Of a stretch of DNA of 37,897 nucleotides, positions 6,716 through 14,822 are shown in pieces; the first letter of the stretch is position 1, and each line of letters begins with the position of its first letter. Location: positions 1 to 37,897 of the forward strand of contig JBMONI010000031.1 in assembly GCA_049324575.1 (NCBI GenBank), in the 5' to 3' direction. The notes under the pieces were generated by a model. The model was not told the origin of the DNA. It saw nothing but the letters and a program-made list of their open reading frames with translations, and searched no databases. Made by a program: the position numbers and the translations under genes. The stretch comes from JBMONI01 sp049324575 (GTDB lineage Bacteria; Omnitrophota; Omnitrophia; Omnitrophales; Aquincolibacteriaceae).

Positions 6716-8560
6716 TTAAATCCTTCCCGTGCTCCGGTTCAGGTCCAGCAAGATTGAGTTGATTTTCAGCTTGAGCATCTGTTCAAGCGACCACGGAAGG
6801 GTCAAACTCCAGTTATGCGTCCCCAGGGTCCCCGGCATATTGATCCGATGTTCCCACGCGTTCAATTTATGCTTGGGATCCGAGGATAGGTAGTCCTGAA
6901 GAAGATGAATCGAAAAAACCGTACTGGCTTCATGGGCCTTGTGGATTGCAGTACGCATCAACAGCGCATAATCCTCATCCGAAAGCGTCCCTGAAAGGAT
7001 CCTGGCCGGAATCTTTTCTCCGAAAAGGAATTTCAAGAATCGGCTCTTTTCATCAAAGGTTTCGCGGTACATCTTCAAGAGCGCATAAGCCCGGTCTTTC
7101 CCGATCCCGAGGCAAGCAAGGAACACTTGGTCGGAAAGGATCTCCGAACGCCAGTGAAGACGGCCGTATTCTGACCGGCTCAGATCGAAAAGCCTGCCGG
7201 CCAAAACCTCGAAAGAGATTCCCTGCTCATCGCACGAGCGCCGGAAGAGGATCTCATCCACCGTCCCCAGCTCATAATCCCACCATCCCCGAAAAGGCGC
7301 CATGTCGTGGGTGGAGATTACCGCCATGCCATTCTTCCGGTATTTTTCCGGGTCGAGGAACTCGAGAGATCCCTCCCAGTCCCGCTTCCATCGCTGGACA
7401 TCCATCCCCGGGATACAAAGCTCTTCGAGAACTTGGTAGGAACAATCGGGAACCACTCCCAGATCCTCCGCACAAGGGAGCATGGTCGTCTTTTCCAGCA
7501 TCGTCAGGATCAAATTTTTTCCGTGATCATACCATTGGGTTTTATCCTCCGGATCAAAACGTCCCTTCAGCCCCCCCGTTTCAAGAGGCTCGGAGATCGG
7601 AATGGTCCAGACCCGGAAAAGTCCTACGGTATGATCGATCCTGAACATATGGTAAAAATTTTCTGAATATCGAAGTTTCTCTGCAAGATAATCATACCCT
7701 TGCTTACGGATCATCTCCCAGTGATAAGGAGGCATCCCCCAGCGCTGGCCCATCGCAAAGAAAGAATCCGGCGGGGCCCCAGCCGCCAGATCCAGTTTGA
7801 AATAATTTTGCCGGGCCCAAACATCCGCACTATCGCGGGAGACCAGGAACGGAAGATCGCCCATTAAGAAGACCCCGGCCTGCTCGGCATAGCGTTTGAC
7901 ATCGGATAGCTGCAGGAAAAGCTGCCCCTGAAGCCACTTTTGAAAGAGGATCTGCTCAACGCGTGTTTCCCGAATCTCCGCCAATACCGTTTCAGACCGC
8001 CGACTCAATCCGGGCGCCCACTCCCACCATGACCGTTCGTGGTGAGCCTCTTTGAGCACTTTGAACAAAGCAAAGTCATCCAGCCAAAAATGATTCGCGT
8101 CGAGATAGCGGGCAAATTCCTTATCCGGCTTAGTCCGTGCTTCGGAGAACATTTTCCAGAGGACCGCCAATTTGGCGCCCTTGATCCCATAATCGACCCG
8201 AGCCTTTCCCGCCGGAAATTCCTTCCTCAGGCGGGAGATCGCCTGCGAATATTTGCCGCCGCCCGGGATCTCATGGAGTGCGAGATACATCGGATCCAAA
8301 GCGAACATGGATTCGGCATCGTAAGGATAAAACTTGAAACCCACGTCATTGAGCGGGAGTAATTGGACGATGGTAATCCCCGTCCGGACACACCAATCGA
8401 TGAGAAGTTTGAGATCCGGGATCTCTCCGATCCCGGCGCTCTGTTCGGAATAAATGGAAAAAAGCGGAACCGCAACCCCGCTTCGTTTTCTTAACCCGAT
8501 CTTCTGCCAATGCCGCGCAGACGGCGCTCCGGCAAAATGACCGTAAATCCCTTCGAACAT
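6716..8560 (-). CDS. malQ: 4-alpha-glucanotransferase (amylomaltase, GH77)
   Basis: GH77 enzyme that transfers maltooligosaccharide units between alpha-1,4-glucans and releases glucose; acts in the cytoplasm in glycogen or maltodextrin metabolism. Visible signatures: VQLLPLNDVG near the N-terminus, the nucleophile Asp309 in MFRIDHTVGLFRVW, the acid/base Glu365 in CAEDLGVVP, and the third acidic residue in ISTHDMAPFRGWW. 614 aa, slightly longer than Thermus-type amylomaltases (about 500) and shorter than E. coli MalQ (about 690). The C-terminal THNWSLTLP segment matches the family. The nearby ROK kinase could phosphorylate the glucose released. Confidence 0.95.
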   Translation of the reverse strand: MFEGIYGHFAGAPSARHWQKIGLRKRSGVAVPLFSIYSEQSAGIGEIPDLKLLIDWCVRTGITIVQLLPLNDVGFKFYPYDAESMFALDPMYLALHEIPGGGKYSQAISRLRKEFPAGKARVDYGIKGAKLAVLWKMFSEARTKPDKEFARYLDANHFWLDDFALFKVLKEAHHERSWWEWAPGLSRRSETVLAEIRETRVEQILFQKWLQGQLFLQLSDVKRYAEQAGVFLMGDLPFLVSRDSADVWARQNYFKLDLAAGAPPDSFFAMGQRWGMPPYHWEMIRKQGYDYLAEKLRYSENFYHMFRIDHTVGLFRVWTIPISEPLETGGLKGRFDPEDKTQWYDHGKNLILTMLEKTTMLPCAEDLGVVPDCSYQVLEELCIPGMDVQRWKRDWEGSLEFLDPEKYRKNGMAVISTHDMAPFRGWWDYELGTVDEILFRRSCDEQGISFEVLAGRLFDLSRSEYGRLHWRSEILSDQVFLACLGIGKDRAYALLKMYRETFDEKSRFLKFLFGEKIPARILSGTLSDEDYALLMRTAIHKAHEASTVFSIHLLQDYLSSDPKHKLNAWEHRINMPGTLGTHNWSLTLPWSLEQMLKLKINSILLDLNRSTGRI

Positions 8561-8588
8561 CGTTTAGCCCCCTTCTGAAAAAGACCTC

Positions 8589-9122
8589 TTATTTTTTTCC
8601 CCGCCGGTAATCCTCAAGCAGCTTTTTAATATCTCCATCCGCCTGGCGAAGAACCTGATAACAGATCATGATGATAACGGAAAACTGCCAGCAATCCTCC
8701 GGCCCGACCACGAGTCCCGTACTCACATCTTCTTTCATGCGAAGACGTTCTTCCTGATGCCGGACCGTCTCCGCCAGTGCTCCTTCGACAAGATCCAGCG
8801 AAACGGTCGTATGATTATACCAGAATGAGGGAAAACGCACACCGCGAACAAGGAAAAAAGTGTTTAGAAAATCCGCGCTTAATCCGAGCTCTTTTTCGAA
8901 CTCAAATCCCTGGAACTGGGGCAAGTGCTGCGGAAGGATGAGCGACGGTTTCTCCACCAGGATCTCTCCCTGCCGAATGACCGTATCACCTTGATTCACT
9001 GAAGATTCCGCCAAGAAAACATAAGGAAGGTTTGTCGTCTCGGACGTCAAAAGCGGATTGATCCGAAAGCGGACCACCTCGGTATTCCGCAGAGCCTTCT
9101 CCCAGATCTCTTCAAGGCTCAC
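8589..9122 (-). CDS. Conserved-looking protein of unknown function coupled to mscS
   Basis: I do not recognise this 177-aa protein. It has no signal peptide and no clear membrane span; the C-terminal half is helical and charged (AETVRHQEERLRMKED, DIKKLLEDYRRGKK) with one moderately hydrophobic patch (QFSVIIMICYQVL, about 148-160). The middle has an aromatic-rich segment (VRFPSFWYNHTTVSLDLVEG). Codon use looks like that of neighbours and the frame is open and well formed, so it is very probably real. Its ATG overlaps the mscS stop as ATGA, implying coupled translation and possibly a joint role with the channel. It could be a cytosolic regulator of the channel; this is inference only. Confidence 0.75.
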   Translation of the reverse strand: MSLEEIWEKALRNTEVVRFRINPLLTSETTNLPYVFLAESSVNQGDTVIRQGEILVEKPSLILPQHLPQFQGFEFEKELGLSADFLNTFFLVRGVRFPSFWYNHTTVSLDLVEGALAETVRHQEERLRMKEDVSTGLVVGPEDCWQFSVIIMICYQVLRQADGDIKKLLEDYRRGKK

Positions 9123-10177
9123 TCGCCACGCTCCACAATGACCGTTTGCGTCGGGAAGGCAAATTCGATCCCCTCGCGCTTGAAGGCCTCCACCATTTCC
9201 AGGTTGATCTTCTCCTGCGTGTCCATGTAGATGTTGTAATCGCTGCTGAGAACAAAATAGACGACCTCGAATTCCAGGCTGTAATCCCCGAACTTCGAGA
9301 AATGGACGCGATCGATGATCGTTTTGTCCGTCCTGCGGAGGATCTCTTTGATTATTGCAGGGATCTTTTTCAATTTCTCGGCTGAAGTCCCGTAAGTGAC
9401 GCCAAAATTATAAAGGACCCGTCTCCGTTCCATCCGCTTATAGTTACGCACCCGGCTTGAGGTTAGATCGGAATTCGAAACAATGATCTGCTCACCATCC
9501 AGAGAACGGATCCTCGTCGTCTTAAGTCCGATCCTTTCGATCGTCCCCCGGTGCTCGCCGACGATAATGAAATCCCCTTCCTCGAACGGACGGTCAAAAA
9601 AGATGACGAAGTAGTTGAAGAGATCTCCGAGGATCGTCTGGGCTGCAAAAGCCACCGCCACACCGCCGATTCCCAGTCCCGCTACGACTGCAGAAATATT
9701 GAAACCAAGATTATCGAGGACAAAAACAAATCCGAGCCCCCAAAAAACAACTTTGACGACCGTTACAACGCTTTTAGAAGCGACCGACTCCGCCGCATGG
9801 GGATCACGGCCAAGCCAAAAACCTTCGAAAACGAGCACGAAAAGTCCTTGGATGAACCGGACCGCTTGCAGAGTCAGCACGATGACCCCTAGCGCATTCA
9901 TAGTTTTAGCCAGACTAGGGCATAAATGCAGCCGGATCATGGCAAAATAAAAGACCCCGAAATAAAGGAGCGGCAAAAGGGTTTTTTCGAAGAGTTGAAT
10001 GCAGAAATTGGAAACGTGAGTCCCGAGTTTCTGCGAAAGGGATTTCAGCTTCCCGAAAACGATCCTGTCGATCACGAATACGGCCCCGCATCCAAGGATC
10101 CCCCCTAAGACCGAGATCCCATAACTCAGGAGGGTATTCCCCCAAAAAATATTGTCCAAAATCGAAGTCGTTTGCAT
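9119..10177 (-). CDS. Small-conductance mechanosensitive channel (MscS family)
   Basis: Inner-membrane channel that opens under membrane tension to release solutes during osmotic downshock. Four to five hydrophobic segments (about 17-38, 65-84, 91-118, 137-158) precede the pore helix AVVAGLGIGGVAVAFAAQ and the conserved loop DRPFEEGD; the beta domain carries the family-typical GTIERIGLKTTRIRSLDG and IIVSNSDLTSSRVRNY. 352 aa, within the MscS/YnaI size range. SD GGGGGATCGG precedes the ATG. The soluble orphan gene overlaps its end. Confidence 0.93.
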   Translation of the reverse strand: MQTTSILDNIFWGNTLLSYGISVLGGILGCGAVFVIDRIVFGKLKSLSQKLGTHVSNFCIQLFEKTLLPLLYFGVFYFAMIRLHLCPSLAKTMNALGVIVLTLQAVRFIQGLFVLVFEGFWLGRDPHAAESVASKSVVTVVKVVFWGLGFVFVLDNLGFNISAVVAGLGIGGVAVAFAAQTILGDLFNYFVIFFDRPFEEGDFIIVGEHRGTIERIGLKTTRIRSLDGEQIIVSNSDLTSSRVRNYKRMERRRVLYNFGVTYGTSAEKLKKIPAIIKEILRRTDKTIIDRVHFSKFGDYSLEFEVVYFVLSSDYNIYMDTQEKINLEMVEAFKREGIEFAFPTQTVIVERGE

Positions 10178-10480
10178 ATCCGATCCCCCTTCTTCAGCTC
10201 AATGAAGCAGGCATTTTAACATAGGAAGAAAACATTAAACAAGAAGCGGCCGACGACAAAACTTTAATCGCTTATGCGAAATCTACCGAAAAAATTGCGT
10301 TAGAATTTTTTGGCTGCGCAAGCAAAAAAGCGGCAACCCTCTTTTTGATCGGCACTTGCCTTTTTTTTCGAATGTCCAGAAACCACTTCGTATCCGAGCC
10401 GATCGAAAAATCCCTTCTTGGGGCCAAGAACCCAGGAGAAAAACCGTAAGAATAAATCATTGTTTTATACGCACAAGGAG
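10178..10480 (-). other. Gene-free interval between lemA and mscS
   Basis: About 300 bases without a convincing gene. It holds a candidate mscS promoter at its left end and, near 10328-10371, a weak inverted repeat (GGCAA/TTGCC with a long loop) flanked by A- and T-runs on both sides that could act as a loose bidirectional terminator after lemA. A 62-codon open frame (10460-10272) lacks a ribosome-binding site and recognisable features. Confidence 0.4.
10213..10242 (-). promoter_or_regulatory. Candidate promoter for mscS
   Basis: Minus strand TTGTTT (10242-10237), 18-base spacer, TAAAAT (10218-10213). The predicted start near 10206 gives a leader of about 28 bases to the mscS ATG at 10177. 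Hexamers are imperfect, so this is a moderate call. Confidence 0.45.
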
Positions 10481-11077
10481 CTACAAAGCGATCTGCGGAG
10501 CTTTTTCAGCTTCGGCTTCGGCCTTGAAATAGCTCTTCTCGTTCATCCCCATCCATCGCGCGACAAAAACGTTCGGAATACTTTGCCGTAGAGCATTGAA
10601 TTGTTTGGCCGCATCGTTATAGCGCATGCGTTCGACCGAAATGCGGTTCTCCGCGCTCTCAAGCTGGGCTTGTAATGTGAGAAAATTCTGGCTGGCCCGT
10701 AATTCGGGGTAACGTTCGAAAAGTGCGGTCAGCCGCCCCAAAGAAACGGAGAGATGGTCCTGGGTTTGCTGGAATTGAGAAAAGAGCACTGGGTCGTTAG
10801 CCATTGCCGGACTCAAGATGATCTGCGCGGCTTTGGTCCGGGCCTGGCTCAAGCGATCCAAGGTCTCCCGCTCATGCGCAACATAGCCTCGAACGGTCTC
10901 AATAAGATTCGGGATGAGATCCATCCGACGCCGATACACATTCTCGACCTGAGCCCAAGCGTTCGTCACGGCCTCCTCCGCCGAAACCAGTTTGTTATAG
11001 ATTCCTCCGAATAGGAAGATCGAAAGGACGGTAAGAACGCCCAAAATCGCCAGGATCGTCAAAATATTTTTTTTCAT
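10481..11077 (-). CDS. LemA family protein
   Basis: LemA proteins are membrane-anchored helical-bundle proteins of unclear function, widespread in bacteria. The N-terminus has one transmembrane span (about 5-26), followed by AEEAVTNAWAQVENVYRRRMDLIPNLIETV-type sequence characteristic of the family, then long helices ending in PNVFVARWMGMNEKSYF. 198 aa, normal length. An AAAGGAG site precedes the ATG. Usual partner genes (TPM-domain or M48 peptidase genes) do not adjoin it, although an M48-like gene lies 6.2 kb away. A 16-base perfect palindrome sits immediately upstream. Confidence 0.93.
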   Translation of the reverse strand: MKKNILTILAILGVLTVLSIFLFGGIYNKLVSAEEAVTNAWAQVENVYRRRMDLIPNLIETVRGYVAHERETLDRLSQARTKAAQIILSPAMANDPVLFSQFQQTQDHLSVSLGRLTALFERYPELRASQNFLTLQAQLESAENRISVERMRYNDAAKQFNALRQSIPNVFVARWMGMNEKSYFKAEAEAEKAPQIAL

Positions 11078-11086
11078 ACTACGCTC

Positions 11087-11102
11087 CTTTCGATATCGAA
11101 AG
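11087..11102. promoter_or_regulatory. 16-base perfect palindrome upstream of lemA
   Basis: CTTTCGATATCGAAAG is a perfect inverted repeat with no spacer, ten bases before the lemA start and overlapping its Shine-Dalgarno sequence. It lies in the short gap between nnrD and lemA. It may be an operator or an RNA hairpin that masks the ribosome-binding site; function unknown. Confidence 0.4.
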
Positions 11103-11130
11103 AGGCTTGGTCGATTAAAAGATCACGCCA

Positions 11131-12024
11131 TTATCTTCGGTTCGCACAAGGAATGCGACCCCTGATTTTTTGGATCGCCGCAGGGATCGAATCGATCAGA
11201 TCCGTCGCGATGAGGCTTTCCTCGCCAAGCTTGCCCGCACCAAGATCCCCGGCTAACCCATGCAGATAGACCCCGAACCGCGCGGCATCCCAAGGCGCAA
11301 TCCCCTGTCCCAGTAAGGCCGCAATGATCCCGGTCAGCACATCTCCGGTCCCGCCGGAGGCCATTCCCGGATTGCCGGTCGGGTTGACATAAACTGATCC
11401 TTGCGGAGAAGCAACGACCGTATGAGCCCCTTTGAGGACGAGGATCAGTCCCGAGTCGCGTGCTGCACGGGAAGCACGCTCGATCCGCTCTTTTTTGCCG
11501 CTGGGGCTCTTGCCGCCAAAGATCCGAACAAATTCGCCGGCATGGGGGGTCAGGATCCAGGAAGCTTGGTGCTTTTTTAGAAGTCCGGAGCAACCCTCGA
11601 ACGCATTGATGCCATCGGCATCCAGCACCCCCGGAGATCTGGAAAAACAAAAAAGCCTGCGCACTAAACGAGCGGTTTCTGGCGCTCTGGATAATCCCGG
11701 GCCCAGCGCTAGAACATCCTGGGTCGATAGAATTTTTCGGATCTCCGTGAAAGACCGGAAAGCCAAGGTGCCGGCTTTCGTCGATGGGAAAGGCCGGACC
11801 ATGACTTCGGCCATACGTTTCGCAACCGCCAGATAGATCGCTCGCGGCACTCCCAAGGTCACAAGCCCCGCTCCGCTTCGGACACAAGCCTGCGCGCAGA
11901 GATAGGCTGCACCCGAAAACCCTTCGGAACCCGCGAGAATGAAGATCTTGCCGAAATCGCTTTTGTGGGAATCCCGAGGCCTTCGCTTCCATTTCGCGCG
12001 AATCTCTTGGAGAAGAGGCGTCAT
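11131..12024 (-). CDS. nnrD: ADP/ATP-dependent NAD(P)H-hydrate dehydratase
   Basis: Repairs hydrated NADH and NADPH (NAD(P)HX) by nucleotide-dependent dehydration in the cytoplasm. It corresponds to the C-terminal YjeF (ribokinase-like) domain alone; the NnrE epimerase domain found fused in E. coli is absent. Signatures: KIFILAGSEGFSGAA, LTPHAGEFVRIFG and NPGMASGGTGDVLTG near the C-terminus (nucleotide-binding and catalytic Asp region). 297 aa. It begins four bases after pdxJ. In many bacteria acpS and nnrE are found in this neighbourhood; neither is here. Confidence 0.92.
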   Translation of the reverse strand: MTPLLQEIRAKWKRRPRDSHKSDFGKIFILAGSEGFSGAAYLCAQACVRSGAGLVTLGVPRAIYLAVAKRMAEVMVRPFPSTKAGTLAFRSFTEIRKILSTQDVLALGPGLSRAPETARLVRRLFCFSRSPGVLDADGINAFEGCSGLLKKHQASWILTPHAGEFVRIFGGKSPSGKKERIERASRAARDSGLILVLKGAHTVVASPQGSVYVNPTGNPGMASGGTGDVLTGIIAALLGQGIAPWDAARFGVYLHGLAGDLGAGKLGEESLIATDLIDSIPAAIQKIRGRIPCANRR

Positions 12025-12028
12025 GGAA

Positions 12029-12751
12029 TCATCCGTATTTTTGAAGGATCTTTTTCATCTCCTGGACCGCCTGACGCAACCCGACAAAAATCGAACGGCT
12101 GATGATGGAATGGCCGATATTGAGCTCGGCGATCTCAGGAAGCATAGCGACGGCCTCGACGTTCTCATAATTAAGCCCATGGCCCGCATTGACCTTGAGC
12201 TTGAGCGTCCAAGCCGCTTGAGCTGCTTTGCGGATCTTTGCCCATTCGGCCTTCTGTTTGGGGCCATGCGCATTCGCGTAAGCTCCGGTATGGATCTCAA
12301 CGGCTTGCGCGCCCAATCGGCTCGCCGCAAGGATCTGCCGTTCCTGAGGGGGCACAAAAAGGCTCACTTCCGCTCCGATACGTCGAAGACGCGGAATCGC
12401 CTTAGCTAACCGGGTATAGGAAGCTAGAACATCCAATCCCCCCTCCGTCGTCAACTCTTGTCGGCGCTCCGGGACCAAACAGACTTTTTTGGGTTGTAAT
12501 CGCACCGCAAAATCAACGATCCCCGGAGCCAATGACATCTCAAGATTCAACGGAACGCGGATGCATCGCAAAATCTTGCGCACATCCCCGTCTTGAATAT
12601 GACGGCGATCCTCCCGCAAATGAACGGTGATCGAATCCGCTCCGCCGCGCTGGGCTTCGAGCGCCGCCAAAAGCGGTTCGGGTTCGGTCCCCAAGCGCGC
12701 CTGGCGCACCGTCGCCACATGATCAATATTCACCCCTAATTGTTTTTTCAT
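12029..12751 (-). CDS. pdxJ: Pyridoxine 5'-phosphate synthase
   Basis: PdxJ condenses 1-deoxyxylulose 5-phosphate with 3-amino-2-oxopropyl phosphate to form pyridoxine 5'-phosphate (DXP-dependent vitamin B6 route). The start MKKQLGVNIDHVATVRQAR is the family hallmark; ADSITVHLREDRRHI and the C-terminal NAGHGLNYENV and ELNIGHSIISRSIF are also typical. 240 aa, normal length. No clear Shine-Dalgarno is seen before the ATG, but the N-terminal conservation fixes the start. It follows cdaR by 47 bases in what looks like one operon. Confidence 0.96.
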   Translation of the reverse strand: MKKQLGVNIDHVATVRQARLGTEPEPLLAALEAQRGGADSITVHLREDRRHIQDGDVRKILRCIRVPLNLEMSLAPGIVDFAVRLQPKKVCLVPERRQELTTEGGLDVLASYTRLAKAIPRLRRIGAEVSLFVPPQERQILAASRLGAQAVEIHTGAYANAHGPKQKAEWAKIRKAAQAAWTLKLKVNAGHGLNYENVEAVAMLPEIAELNIGHSIISRSIFVGLRQAVQEMKKILQKYG

Positions 12752-12798
12752 GAAATGTGTTTTGGACCCGTTCCAACGATCAAGCGGCAGCGGTTATT

Positions 12799-13725
12799 TT
12801 AAGCCGGTTTGTCAATCGTAACCATCACCGTCACGGCCTCTTTAAGGATCACCCCTTCGGGCAGGGCGATCCGGACCTCGATCTGGTGTTTTCCTCTCCG
12901 CAGGTCTGTCAGATCGACATAGGCCTGGATCTTATCCGGCGTGATCTCTTCCAGCTTTGTCGCGGAACCTTTCAGCACGAAAGAGATCACTTCGGGCTCA
13001 AGTAAAAGCGTCCAATTTTTATCGGGAGGCTGCAGTACTTTGACTGGAATGTCTTGAAACGATTTTTCGGAGAATTCTTCTTCAATCGGCACGCTCAGAT
13101 CGACGGCCGTCTCGCCCAAGGGCCGAATACCACTGGGAAATTCAAGATCCACGGTACGCCGAAAAGAGCGAATCCTTCCAACAAGATCAATCGGCTCCGT
13201 AAGAACCGCCTCGATTTGGCTCACTTGGCCCTTCGGCCCTTCCACAAGCACGGCGTTCGGGTCCATCTGGATCCCTTGATCGTGAATCTTGTAGCCAAAG
13301 GCCGGCTCTCCGATAAAATCAGGTTTGACTTTGAGTTTTTGGGTGATCAATTCGTCCATTGTCACTTGGATCGTTTCCGGATAGATTTTGACAACCTGGA
13401 TCTCCAGAGAAGGAAGCTGGATCTCCCGCGATTCCAAGCGAAAGGAATAATCCCCGGGGCTGGAAACTTCTTGGCCGATGTAATGAACAGCCCGGATATC
13501 TTTTGAGGTAAGGTCTGCGGTGATATTCCGAGGACCGGAAAAAACGACCCACACATGATCGGCAGAGGCTTTCAGAACGCTCATCTTAGGATTTTGGGCG
13601 ATGATCTCGAGCGGAATGGACCGCCGGACTTCGATGCTTTCCTCACTCACCGCGTAGTACCAGAGCCCCACCGCGATGAGAAGCGAGATCACTTTCAGAC
13701 CCCAATTGCTTGTCAGCCACTTCAT
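12799..13725 (-). CDS. cdaR: YbbR-domain regulator of diadenylate cyclase
   Basis: CdaR/YbbR proteins are membrane-anchored and modulate the neighbouring diadenylate cyclase. The N-terminus has one span (WGLKVISLLIAVGLWYYAV, about 8-26), then several YbbR beta-domains (for example the IPLEIIAQNP and IPVKVLQPPD strands) on the outer side. 308 aa from the ATG at 13725, whose overlap with the cdaA stop (ATGA) fixes the start; an upstream in-frame start would only extend into cdaA. Role follows from family and gene pairing. Confidence 0.9.
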   Translation of the reverse strand: MKWLTSNWGLKVISLLIAVGLWYYAVSEESIEVRRSIPLEIIAQNPKMSVLKASADHVWVVFSGPRNITADLTSKDIRAVHYIGQEVSSPGDYSFRLESREIQLPSLEIQVVKIYPETIQVTMDELITQKLKVKPDFIGEPAFGYKIHDQGIQMDPNAVLVEGPKGQVSQIEAVLTEPIDLVGRIRSFRRTVDLEFPSGIRPLGETAVDLSVPIEEEFSEKSFQDIPVKVLQPPDKNWTLLLEPEVISFVLKGSATKLEEITPDKIQAYVDLTDLRRGKHQIEVRIALPEGVILKEAVTVMVTIDKPA

Positions 13726-14537
13726 TCGCCCGCCCCTCGCTCCTTGAAGGACCGCCAATTCTTCGCGATAAAATCCCGGAGCGCATTGCGTTCTTCAACC
13801 GATTGGAATAGATTCATCAGGACATTTTTCAATCCATCGCCGTCAAGCCCCCGTGTCAGCTTGCCCTCCGCCGCGATCGAGATCTTGCCGGTCTCTTCCG
13901 AAACGATCACACAAACAGCATCCGATTCCTCGGAAAGTCCCACCGCCGCGCGATGCCGCATCCCGAGCGAACGCGAAAGTTCCTCGTTCTGACTTAACGG
14001 AAAAAGGGCTCCGCAGGAGGCGATACGATCCCCGACCAAAATCACACCCCCATCATGAGTCGGAGTACTCGGGGTAAAAAGAGTGATCAAAAGTTCCTGG
14101 CTGACCTTGGCATCCATCGGGATCCCGCTCTCAATATAGTTCTTCAGCCCAATATCCCTTTCAATGGCGATCAGCGCTCCGATCCGATTCCGGGAAAGGA
14201 CTTCGCATGCCTTGATCAATTCATCGACCGTCCCGCCCTTTTGGAGCAACCCTCCTTTGAACGTATTCTGTCCGAGACGGGCGAGTCCGCGGCGAAGCTC
14301 CGGCTGAAAAATGATCAGGATAGCGACAACTCCGACCGCAAGTAATTTTGAAAGCACCCAGTTGATTGTATGCAGGCCGAATATTTTGGCGATATTGAAG
14401 ATAACCGCCAGAATGAAGAGCCCCATAAAGACTTGCATAGCGCGAGTGCCTTGAAAAAAACGCAAAAGATAATAAAGCAGGATCCAAATAAAACAGATCT
14501 CAAAGAGAGGCCGCCAAATATGCAAAAGATTTTCCAT
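13722..14537 (-). CDS. cdaA: Diadenylate cyclase (cyclic-di-AMP synthase), CdaA type
   Basis: Makes cyclic-di-AMP from two ATP; in bacteria that have it, this messenger controls potassium, osmolyte and envelope homeostasis. Three N-terminal spans (about 12-30, 36-52, 58-76) precede IIFQPELRRGLARLG and the DAC domain. The ATP-site motifs are DGG (D162-G164) in THDGGVILVGDRI, where most homologues have DGA, and RHR (194-196) in GMRHRAAVGLSEESD. 271 aa, normal. The ATG at 14537 overlaps the DUF2905 stop by one base (TAATG). Nearby mscS and this operon both concern turgor. Confidence 0.94.
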   Translation of the reverse strand: MENLLHIWRPLFEICFIWILLYYLLRFFQGTRAMQVFMGLFILAVIFNIAKIFGLHTINWVLSKLLAVGVVAILIIFQPELRRGLARLGQNTFKGGLLQKGGTVDELIKACEVLSRNRIGALIAIERDIGLKNYIESGIPMDAKVSQELLITLFTPSTPTHDGGVILVGDRIASCGALFPLSQNEELSRSLGMRHRAAVGLSEESDAVCVIVSEETGKISIAAEGKLTRGLDGDGLKNVLMNLFQSVEERNALRDFIAKNWRSFKERGAGE

Positions 14538-14755
14538 TACGGTTTCCGGCTCCAAAGATTCAACACGATCGTGATCAACAAACTGACCACAAGACAGCTC
14601 ACCACAGGGAAATAAAAAGCAAAATCCCCTTTTTTCAAGACCCAATCACCCGGCAGACGTCCCATGCCAGGAATCTTCCCTAAGAGCATAACGACCGACC
14701 CAGCAAGGATAAGAACGAATCCCGTTAGGATGAGGATCTTTGCCGCATCGTTCAT
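14537..14755 (-). CDS. DUF2905-type small membrane protein
   Basis: A 72-aa protein with two hydrophobic spans (about 5-26 and 48-67) separated by KIPGMGRLPGDWVLKKGDFAFYFP, which matches the GRLPGD...FYFP core of the DUF2905 family; function unknown. Its stop overlaps the cdaA start (TAATG), so the two are co-translated. The predicted promoter just upstream would place the transcript start only about five bases before the ATG, so it may be read from a nearly leaderless mRNA. Confidence 0.85.
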   Translation of the reverse strand: MNDAAKILILTGFVLILAGSVVMLLGKIPGMGRLPGDWVLKKGDFAFYFPVVSCLVVSLLITIVLNLWSRKP

Positions 14756-14766
14756 ACGCGCGGACT

Positions 14767-14796
14767 ATGATAGCACAAGAGAAGCGAACGGGGCAA
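14767..14796 (-). promoter_or_regulatory. Candidate promoter for the DUF2905-cdaA-cdaR-pdxJ-nnrD operon
   Basis: Minus strand TTGCCC (14796-14791), 18-base spacer ending in TGC, TATCAT (14772-14767): an extended -10 (TG-N-TATCAT) with a partial -35. Predicted start near 14760, five bases before the DUF2905 ATG at 14755. Confidence 0.45.
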
Positions 14797-14822
14797 CGAA
14801 AGGCTCCGGGGAATGCGCGGTT

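Noticed and set aside
6690..6718. tRNA-like T-arm sequence (GGTTCGATTC on the minus strand) between malQ and the DsbA gene
   Set aside because: Flanking bases do not form a T-stem, and no acceptor or anticodon arm could be folded around it.
10328..10371. Inverted repeat with flanking A/T runs after lemA
   Set aside because: Only five base pairs with a long loop; too weak to list as a terminator.
10272..10460. 62-codon minus-strand frame in the gap between lemA and mscS
   Set aside because: No Shine-Dalgarno, no family, very Lys/Arg-rich; it could be a chance frame, although a remnant cannot be excluded.
11123..11992. Long open frame (about 289 codons) on the minus strand, overlapping nnrD in another frame
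   Set aside because: Arg/Cys/Gly-biased translation with no recognisable motif; the overlapping frame carries clear nnrD signatures.
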